From contig DIUN01000036.1 of NCBI GenBank assembly GCA_002423025.1, positions 13,035 through 77,034 of the forward strand: 64,000 bases of DNA, read 5' to 3'. Under the pieces are notes generated by a model, which saw only the letters and a list, made by a program, of their open reading frames with translations, was not told the DNA's origin and searched no databases. Positions within the stretch are counted from its first letter, which is position 1. The number at the start of each line of letters is the position of its first letter. A program made the translations under genes and the position numbers. Below are positions 54,361-64,000 of the stretch, in pieces. This DNA comes from Sphingomonadales bacterium UBA6157 (lineage in GTDB: Bacteria > Pseudomonadota > Alphaproteobacteria > Sphingomonadales > Sphingomonadaceae).

Positions 54361-56589
54361 ATGCAGGCCACTACCGTTAAACGCATCTCCCACCTCGCCC
54401 TGCTGCTGCTCTGCGGCAGCGCCGCGACGCTCGCCCAAGCCCAGACAGCGCCCCAGACAGCGCCGCAGGCCGCTGCCGTGGAGGAGAGCGATGCCAATGA
54501 GATCATCGTCACCGCCACCAAGCGGGCCGAGAGCATCCAGGACATTCCGCTCGCCGTTTCGGCGCTCACCGGCGATGCGCTCTCCAAGTCGCGCGTGACG
54601 CAGACGGATGAGCTGGTGACGCGCACGCCCAACCTGCAGCTCTCCTCGATCGTGGGTGACAACACCCCGATCTTCTCGCTGCGCGGCGTCTCGATGTTCG
54701 ATTACAGCCTCAACCAGTCCAGCCCGGTCGCGACCTATTATGACGAAGTCTACAAGGGCAATTTCGCCTTTCTCGGCGTCGCCATGTACGATCTGGAGCG
54801 CGTGGAAGTGCTGCGCGGCCCGCAGGGTACGCTGTATGGCAAGAACACCACCGGCGGCGCGGTCAACCTGATCAGCAAGGCCCCGGAGCTTGGCGAGACC
54901 AGCGGTTACGTCAATGTCGGCTATGGCAACTACAACCGCATCGATGCCAATGCCGCGATCAACCTGCCGCTCGGGGACAAGGCGGCGCTGCGCATCGCCG
55001 CCACCTATTCCAACGCCGATGGCTGGTTCAAGAACGTCGTGCCCGGCCAGCCTGATCTCGCCAGCGTGCGGGAATATGGCATCCGCGCCGCGCTGCGCTT
55101 CGAGCCTGCCGATGGCATCGACATCACCCTGCGCGGCTCGACGAGCTACCAGAACCCGCGCAACTACGGCATTTATGCCCAGCCCGAGGCCGTCAACCGC
55201 CCCGGCCTGGAGGAGCGCGAAATCGCTGCCAACGTGACCTCGCGGCGCAAGGCGCGGACCTACTCGCTGTCCCTCACCGCCAATGTCGACATCACCGATG
55301 CCCTCACCGTCACCAGCATCACGGCGTGGGACAAGGGCAGCCTCAACTTCTTCGAGGATACCGATGGCCAGGCGATCGAGCTGCTCGAAATCCCCTACAA
55401 TGACCGCGCCACCCAGTTTGCCCAGGATCTGCGGCTGACCAGCGATTTCGATGGCCCGTTCAACTTCATCCTCGGCGGCTTCTTCCATCGCGAGAACGTC
55501 TTCAACCAGACGACCTTCCAGATCGCCACCGACGTGGATTCGGACGGCCTGCCCGGTGTGACGGCGAATGACTGCGCCATCGGCCTGCCGCTCGGCTGCC
55601 TGTTCGACAACAGCTTCGACCAGCTGAAGAAGAGCTATGCCGTCTATTCCGACGCCAACTTCGCCATCACCGATGCCCTCACCCTGCGCGGCGGCCTGCG
55701 CTTCACCCATGATACCGGCCAGCAGACCGACTTCCGTGCCGATGCCCTTGGCCCGGATCGCGTGCTTGTCGCCAATCTCATCCCGCTGTCCAACCTGTTC
55801 TACAAGACCGACAATCTCTCGGGAAAGATCGGCCTCGATTACAAGTTCGAGAGCGGCCAGATGGTCTATGCCAACTACAGCCGCGGCTATCGTGCCAACA
55901 GCTTCAACGCCCAGGCCTTCTTCGATCCGTCCGAGCTTTCGGTCGCCAAGCCCGAGACCATCGATGCCTTTGAAGTCGGCCTGAAGAGCCAGTTCGCCGA
56001 CAGGCGGGTGACGCTCAATCTCGCTGGTTTCTACTACAAGTACAGCAACCAGCAGTTCATCAACGTCGATCCCGCAACGGCGGCGCAGACGCTGCTCAAC
56101 ATCCCGCGCTCGCGCATCTTCGGCGCCGAGGCCGAGCTGGTGGCCCGCGCCTCTGACCAGCTGACGCTGCGCGGCGGCCTGGGGCTGCTCGACAGCGAGA
56201 TCCAGCAGGGCACCGTCAGCGGCAACAACGTCGCGGGCAACAAGCTGGCCAACGCCCCGGCACTGTCGTTCAACCTTGGCTTCGATGCCACGGTCATGGA
56301 TGGCAACAGCGGCAAGCTGAGCTTCCATGGTGACCTGTCCTATGCCGGCGCGCAGTTCTTCGAGGTGCTCAACATTCCGCGGCTGGAGCAGGGCGCCTAT
56401 GCGCTGCTCAGCGGGCATATCGATTGGGAATCGTCCAATGGCCGCTGGAATGCGTCGGTGTGGGGCAAGAACCTCACCAACAAATTCTACTTCACCTCGC
56501 GGGTAGACCTGCTCGCCGGCTTCGGTTTCGACTATAACCATATCTCGGCGCCGCGGACGTTTGGCGTTACTGTCGGCACGAAATTCTGA
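54361..56589 (+). CDS. TonB-dependent receptor linked to the amine dehydrogenase cluster
   Basis: A 742-residue receptor with signal peptide (HLALLLLCGSAATLAQAQ), TonB box (NEIIVTATKRAES, about residues 46-58), plug (DIPLAVSALTGDAL; VLRGPQGTLYGKNTTGGAVN) and barrel ending in FGVTVGTKF. AAAGGGGAC lies ahead of the ATG. It is 31 bases after the second cytochrome gene and 34 bases before the aldehyde dehydrogenase gene, so it is very likely in the operon. This suggests the amine, or a larger precursor, enters by TonB-driven uptake (inference). No STN domain. Confidence 0.9.
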   Translation: MQATTVKRISHLALLLLCGSAATLAQAQTAPQTAPQAAAVEESDANEIIVTATKRAESIQDIPLAVSALTGDALSKSRVTQTDELVTRTPNLQLSSIVGDNTPIFSLRGVSMFDYSLNQSSPVATYYDEVYKGNFAFLGVAMYDLERVEVLRGPQGTLYGKNTTGGAVNLISKAPELGETSGYVNVGYGNYNRIDANAAINLPLGDKAALRIAATYSNADGWFKNVVPGQPDLASVREYGIRAALRFEPADGIDITLRGSTSYQNPRNYGIYAQPEAVNRPGLEEREIAANVTSRRKARTYSLSLTANVDITDALTVTSITAWDKGSLNFFEDTDGQAIELLEIPYNDRATQFAQDLRLTSDFDGPFNFILGGFFHRENVFNQTTFQIATDVDSDGLPGVTANDCAIGLPLGCLFDNSFDQLKKSYAVYSDANFAITDALTLRGGLRFTHDTGQQTDFRADALGPDRVLVANLIPLSNLFYKTDNLSGKIGLDYKFESGQMVYANYSRGYRANSFNAQAFFDPSELSVAKPETIDAFEVGLKSQFADRRVTLNLAGFYYKYSNQQFINVDPATAAQTLLNIPRSRIFGAEAELVARASDQLTLRGGLGLLDSEIQQGTVSGNNVAGNKLANAPALSFNLGFDATVMDGNSGKLSFHGDLSYAGAQFFEVLNIPRLEQGAYALLSGHIDWESSNGRWNASVWGKNLTNKFYFTSRVDLLAGFGFDYNHISAPRTFGVTVGTKF

Positions 56590-56623
56590 AGCGGCGAAAA
56601 CGCCGTTCCTTGGGGAGACCATC

Positions 56624-58023
56624 ATGTCAGACTATAAACTGCTCATCGGCGGCCAGCTCGTTGCCGGTGATTCGACCATGGACGTCATCAACCCGGCCAC
56701 CGAGGAGGTGCTGGCGGTCTGCCCGCGCGGCTCCGAGCGGCAGATGAACGCGGCGGTCGCCGCCGCCAAGGCCGCCTTCAAGGGCTGGGCCAAGACGCCG
56801 ATCGACGACCGCCGCGCCTGCGTCAGCAAGCTGGCCGATGCCATCGAGGCGCGCACCACCGAGCTCGCCCGGCTGCTCACCCAAGAGCAGGGCAAGCCGC
56901 TCAGCGAATCCACCGCCGAGATCACCTACACGGCGGCGTTCCTGCGCTATCTCGCCAGCCTCGATCTGCATGGCCGGATGATCGAGGACAATGAGACGCG
57001 CCGCGTCGAGCTGCGGCGCAAGCCGCTGGGCGTGGTCGGCTGCATCATCCCCTGGAACTTCCCGGTGCTGATCGTCGCCTTCAAGGCGCCGGTGGCGTTG
57101 ATTGCCGGCAACACGCTGGTCATCAAGCCAGCGCCGACAACGCCGCTCACCACGCTGCGCATCGGCGAGCTCTGCGCCGAGATCTTCCCGGCCGGCGTCG
57201 TCAACATCGTCACCGACCAGAACGACCTTGGCGGCGTGATGACCGGCCATCCGGATATCGCCAAGATCTCCTTCACCGGCTCTACCGAGACCGGCAAGAA
57301 GGTCATGGCCAGTGCTGCCTCCACCATCAAGCGCATCACGCTGGAGCTGGGCGGCAATGACGCCGCCATCGTCATGCCCGATGCCGATCCGGTGGCGGTT
57401 GCCCCCGGCATCTTCGGGGCCGCCACCATGAACGCCGGGCAGGTCTGCCTCGCCATCAAGCGCGTCTATGCGCACGAGTCGCATTATGACGCGCTGTGCG
57501 CCGAGCTGGCCAAGCTTGCCGATGCCGCCATCGTCGATGATGGCCTCAAGCAGGGCGCCCAGATCGGGCCGCTGCAGAACAAGATGCAGTATGAAAAGGT
57601 GAAGGGCTTCCTCGAGGACGCCCGCGCCCATGGCAACATCATCGCCGGCGGCCAGGTCGAGGATCGGCCTGGCTATTTCATCCGCCCCACCATCGTCCGC
57701 GATGTCGAGGATGGCACGCGCATCGTCGATGAGGAGCAGTTCGGCCCCATCCTGCCGATCATCAAGTACAGTGACCCTGAAGCCGCGCTGGCCAAGGCCA
57801 ATGCGTCGCCCTGGGGCCTTGGTGGTTCCGTATGGGGCCAGGATCGTGACAAGGCCTATGCGCTGGCCTGCGAAATGGATTCGGGCACGGTGTGGATCAA
57901 CAAGCACCTCGATTTCGGGCCGAACATTCCGTTCGGCGGTGCCAAGCAGTCCGGCATCGGCGTCGAGTTTGCCGAGGAAGGGCTGAACGAGTTCACCCAG
58001 ATCCAGGTCATCAACGAAGCGCG

Positions 58024-58027
<4 letters not shown>
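56624..58027 (+). CDS. NAD(P)-dependent aldehyde dehydrogenase
   Basis: A 467-residue aldehyde dehydrogenase. Catalytic residues are Asn145 (IPWNFPV), Glu241 (ITLELGGND) and Cys275 (NAGQVCLAIKR); the NAD-binding SFTGSTETG is at residues 216-224. The ATG follows TTGGGGAGACC. It should oxidise the aldehyde released by the amine dehydrogenase to the acid. Its stop overlaps the next ATG (ATGA), linking oxidation to CoA activation. Confidence 0.92.
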
Positions 58028-59655
<1,628 letters not shown>

Positions 59656-59681
59656 GCGCCGACGGGAAGGAACCCCGAGAC

Positions 59682-60503
59682 ATGCCATTGCAGACGAAAA
59701 CAGCGGCGATGATCGCTGCCATGCCGCTCGAATATATCCGTGTGGTTGTCGACGGCAGCCTGCTGATCGTGACGCTGGACCGGGCTGCCAAGCGCAACGC
59801 GCTCGATCGCCAGTTCGTCGAGGAGCTGTTCGATCTGTTCCAGGCCATTGAAGGCTCGGATGTCCGTGCCGTCGTGGTGGCAGCGGCGGGCGATCACTTC
59901 TGCGCCGGGCTCGATCTGGTCGAGCACCACCGTGAGGACCGCAGCGCCACCGATTTCATGTATATCTGCCGGCGCTGGCACGCGGCGTTCGAGCGTATCC
60001 AGCATTGCGGCGTGCCGGTTATCGGGGCGCTCAAGGGCGCTGTTGTCGGCGGCGGGCTGGAGCTGGCGTCGAGCTTCCACATCCGCATTGCCGATCCGAC
60101 CACCTATTTCGCCCTGCCAGAGGGCCAGCGCGGCATCTTCACCGGCGGCGGCGCCACGGTGCGGGTCGCCCGGATGGTTGGCGAGCCGCGCATGGTGGAC
60201 ATGATGCTCACCGGCCGGGTCTATGCCGGCGAAGAGGCCGTTTCGGTTGGCCTGTGCCAATATCTGGTGCCGGCGGAGGAGTGCCTGCCCAAGGCCATCG
60301 AGATTGCCCGGCGGGCAGCGCAGAACCCGCCGCTGTCCAACTTCGCCATCACTTCGGCGATCGCCCATATCGGCAACATGCCGGCCAGCGACGCGTTTTT
60401 CGCCGAGGCCTTCATTGCCGGCATCACCAACACCCAGCCGGCCTCCAAAGAGCGGCTGGAAGCCTTTTCCAACAAGTCAGCCCCCAAGGTGCTGAAAGAC
60501 TGA
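59682..60503 (+). CDS. Enoyl-CoA hydratase/isomerase family protein, catalytic Glu pair intact
   Basis: A 273-residue crotonase. The oxyanion segments are DHFCAGLDLVEHH and AVVGGGLELASSFHI, and both hydratase glutamates are present: Glu127 (GGLELA) and Glu147 (ALPEGQRGI). It can therefore hydrate an enoyl-CoA, though cleavage (hydratase-lyase) is also possible in this fold. GGAAGGAA lies just upstream of the ATG, 26 bases after the ligase. It would act after the ligase and an acyl-CoA dehydrogenase encoded elsewhere. Confidence 0.87.
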   Translation: MPLQTKTAAMIAAMPLEYIRVVVDGSLLIVTLDRAAKRNALDRQFVEELFDLFQAIEGSDVRAVVVAAAGDHFCAGLDLVEHHREDRSATDFMYICRRWHAAFERIQHCGVPVIGALKGAVVGGGLELASSFHIRIADPTTYFALPEGQRGIFTGGGATVRVARMVGEPRMVDMMLTGRVYAGEEAVSVGLCQYLVPAEECLPKAIEIARRAAQNPPLSNFAITSAIAHIGNMPASDAFFAEAFIAGITNTQPASKERLEAFSNKSAPKVLKD

Positions 60504-60513
60504 GGTGAGCGCC

Positions 60514-61332
60514 ATGAGCAATCCCGATGCTGCCAATTCCGCCGCTGAAGCACCGCCGGTGCTGGCTTCCACTGATGGCCCCATTGCCCGGCTGGTGCTG
60601 AACCGCCCGCGCGCCGGCAACAGCCTCTCCATGGCGCTGGTCACGGCACTGCGGGCCGAGCTGGCGGCGCTGGCCGAGCGGCAGGACATCAAGGTCATCA
60701 TCATCTCGGCCACAGGTGGCCGCATCTTCAGCGCCGGGCATGACCTCAACGAGTTTGCCGGTGAGCCGGACCAGGATTTTCTCGCCCGGGATTTTGCCGG
60801 CATCGCAGCGCTGATGCAGGCGATCATGGCGCAGCCGCAGATCGTCATCGCCAAGGTCGAGGGCGTGGCGACGGCGGCGGGCTGCGAGCTGGTCGCGGCG
60901 TGCGATCTGGCGCTGGCGTCGTCGGTGGCGCGCTTCGCCGTGCCAGGGGTCAATATCGGCTTCTGGTGCCACACGCCGCAGGTGCAGCTGGCCCGCAACA
61001 TCGGCCGAAAGCCGGGGATGATGATGCTGGCCACGGGGCGGCTGTTCCCGGCGGCGCACGCCCTGCAGATCGGGCTCATCAACGAAATCCATGAGCCGGA
61101 CGCGCTCGATGCCGCTGTCGAGGCGCTGGCCGGGGAAATCGCCTCGAAGTCGCGCGCCGTGCTGGAAATCGGCAAGAAAGCCTATCACGCCCAGGCGTCG
61201 CTCGGGGTGGCAGAGGCCTATGCGTTCGCGCAGGGTTCGGCGCTGGCCAACCTCGCGCACCCGGACGCGAAGGAAGGCATTGCCGCCTTCCTTGAAAAGC
61301 GCCCGGCAAAGTGGAGCGGCGACCCGGCCTAG
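60514..61332 (+). CDS. ECHDC3-like crotonase-family protein
   Basis: A 272-residue crotonase of the ECHDC3-type group. It has RIFSAGHDLNEF and TAAGCELVAACDLALASS with Glu125, but the second hydratase Glu is replaced by Gly145 in FAVPGVNIGFWCHTPQ, as is typical of this group. Hydratase activity is therefore doubtful. The ATG at 60514 is preferred because GAGG lies 8 bases upstream; a GTG at 60505 is in frame. It ends 16 bases from the convergent gltD, with no terminator between them. Confidence 0.85.
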   Translation: MSNPDAANSAAEAPPVLASTDGPIARLVLNRPRAGNSLSMALVTALRAELAALAERQDIKVIIISATGGRIFSAGHDLNEFAGEPDQDFLARDFAGIAALMQAIMAQPQIVIAKVEGVATAAGCELVAACDLALASSVARFAVPGVNIGFWCHTPQVQLARNIGRKPGMMMLATGRLFPAAHALQIGLINEIHEPDALDAAVEALAGEIASKSRAVLEIGKKAYHAQASLGVAEAYAFAQGSALANLAHPDAKEGIAAFLEKRPAKWSGDPA

Positions 61333-61348
61333 GTCGCCGCCAACACTC

Positions 61349-62797
<1,449 letters not shown>

Positions 62798-62825
62798 GGT
62801 GTCGATCTCTCTTGAAAGGTTCGGG

Positions 62826-64000
62826 CTATTCGGCGGCGACGGCGGCGGCTGCGTTGGCAGCCTCCATGTCCGTCAGCGCCCGGCGATAGTCCTTCGGCAT
62901 GACCTTGGTGAACTTGCGGACGCTGTCCTGCCAATCCGCGAGGATGGCGCGGGCGCGGGCGCTGCCGGTGTGGGCGGCGTGGCGCTCGATGAGGATGCGC
63001 AACCGCTCGGTATCGAAGCGCAGCATGTTGTCGAGCACGATGCTGTCATCGCCGCTGGTGCCGCCGGCGCCATCGAGCGGCTCCAAGTCCACCATGGCCT
63101 TGTTGCACAGCGCATCGAAACCGCCGTCCGGATCATAGACATAGGCGATGCCGCCCGACATGCCGGCGGCAAAGTTGCGCCCGGTCTTGCCGAGCACGAC
63201 CACGACGCCTCCGGTCATATATTCGCAGGCATGGTCGCCGGTGCCTTCCACCACGGCGATGGCGCCGGAGTTGCGCACCGCAAAGCGCTCGCCGGCCACG
63301 CCGGAGAAATAGGCTTCCCCGGCAATGGCGCCGTAAAGCACCGTGTTGCCGACGATGATGTTCTGCGTCGGGTCACGGCTGAGGCCATCGGGCTGCCGCA
63401 CGATCACCCGGCCGCCGGAGAGGCCCTTGCCGACATAGTCATTGCCGTCACCCACCAGCGTCAGCGTGATGCCGCGGGCGAGGAAGGCGGCAAAGCTCTG
63501 CCCGGCCGTGCCGGTGAGAGTGATGGCGATGGTGTCCGGCGCCAGGCCGGTGTGGCCATAGCGCCGCGCGACTTCGCCCGAGAGCATCGCGCCAACGCTG
63601 CGGTTGACGTTGCAGACCGGGCTTTCGATCACCACCGGGGTGCCGCTTTCCAGCGCCGGCCGGGCCGCCGCGATCAGGCTGTGATCGAGCGCGCGCTCCA
63701 GGCCATGCTCCTGGCGCTCGCTGTTCCAGCGCGGCAGGTCCGCCGGTACATCGGGCTGGTAGAGCAGCTTGGAGAGGTCAACGCCCTTGGCCTTCCACTG
63801 CTCCACCACCGGGCGGGCATGCAGCAGCTCGACGCGGCCGATCATCTCGTTGACCGTCCGCACGCCAAGCTGGGCCATGATGACGCGCAGCTCTTCCGCC
63901 ACGAAGAAGAAGTAGTTGATGACATGCTCGGGCTGGCCGGTGAAGCGGGCGCGCAGCACCGGGTCCTGCGTCGCAACACCCACCGGGCAGGTGTTGAGAT
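62826..64000 (-). CDS. gltB: Glutamate synthase large subunit, C-terminal part (cut by window edge)
   Basis: The last ~391 residues of GltB; the frame is open to the right edge. The entering segment LNTCPVGVATQDPVL is the iron-sulfur/FMN-domain signature of the large subunit. The rest is the beta-helix C-terminal domain, with the Gly-rich repeats TGTAGQSFAAFLARG, GNDYVGKGLSGG, and AGMSGGIAYVYDPDG. The C-terminus ends with a short Ala-rich tail. With gltD it forms the NADPH-dependent enzyme. Confidence 0.95.
   Translation of the reverse strand, partial: LNTCPVGVATQDPVLRARFTGQPEHVINYFFFVAEELRVIMAQLGVRTVNEMIGRVELLHARPVVEQWKAKGVDLSKLLYQPDVPADLPRWNSERQEHGLERALDHSLIAAARPALESGTPVVIESPVCNVNRSVGAMLSGEVARRYGHTGLAPDTIAITLTGTAGQSFAAFLARGITLTLVGDGNDYVGKGLSGGRVIVRQPDGLSRDPTQNIIVGNTVLYGAIAGEAYFSGVAGERFAVRNSGAIAVVEGTGDHACEYMTGGVVVVLGKTGRNFAAGMSGGIAYVYDPDGGFDALCNKAMVDLEPLDGAGGTSGDDSIVLDNMLRFDTERLRILIERHAAHTGSARARAILADWQDSVRKFTKVMPKDYRRALTDMEAANAAAAVAAE

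Noticed and set aside
54208..56625. An 805-codon open frame opposite the TonB receptor
   Set aside because: The receptor is supported by signal peptide, plug and barrel motifs; the opposite frame has none.

Overview
The window is GC-rich, densely coded DNA from a Gram-negative bacterium, most likely an alphaproteobacterium of the Sphingomonadales. The evidence is three TonB-dependent receptors, a GAAC-N7-GAAC LexA box in front of an imuA-imuB-dnaE2 cassette, a ~180-kDa NAD-glutamate dehydrogenase, and compact operons joined by ATGA/GTGA overlaps. No insertion sequence, phage gene, CRISPR array or rRNA was seen. Both edges cut genes: an outer-membrane efflux protein on the left and gltB on the right.

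Region by region: 1-9.7 kb holds the end of an RND-type efflux outer-membrane protein, a LysE exporter, the SOS mutasome (imuA, imuB, dnaE2), a VOC protein and two oxidoreductases. 9.7-12.9 kb is an acyl-CoA dehydrogenase/dehydrogenase/crotonase operon. 12.9-17.2 kb pairs a secreted PHP-type hydrolase with a TonB receptor that may be phosphate regulated. 17.5-23.1 kb has NAD-glutamate dehydrogenase, an unidentified protein and tRNA-Thr(CGT). 23.6-29.9 kb is a FecI/FecR/M28 peptidase set facing an STN-domain TonB receptor, which together look like a cell-surface signalling and uptake unit. 30.4-35.2 kb is a TetR repressor with a perfect 18-bp palindrome in front of a Rieske oxygenase and a PYROXD2-like flavoprotein, followed by a convergent amino acid permease.

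35.3-42.2 kb is a dissolved-inorganic-carbon (DAB) locus: a SulP transporter, DabA with all four metal ligands at the reported spacing, DabB, and a second antiporter-like membrane subunit. 42.3-49.6 kb is the most unusual part. It is a six-gene operon resembling the Gram-positive dlt system: two adenylating ligases (one with a fused carrier domain), an SGNH protein, an MBOAT acyltransferase, a 46-residue membrane microprotein ending in a DltX-like acyl-shuttle hexapeptide (FTYMNL), and a zinc-ribbon/methyltransferase/half-adenylation-domain fusion. It probably moves an unknown acyl group across the inner membrane onto an envelope polymer.

49.7-61.3 kb is a tryptophan tryptophylquinone (TTQ) amine dehydrogenase cluster: a divergent TetR regulator, large subunit, MauE, MauD, small subunit, two cytochromes c, a TonB receptor, aldehyde dehydrogenase, acyl-CoA ligase and two crotonases. 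The order suggests amine to aldehyde to acid to acyl-CoA. The last segment is gltD and the end of gltB.

All assignments are from reading motifs, lengths and gene order; no database search was run.
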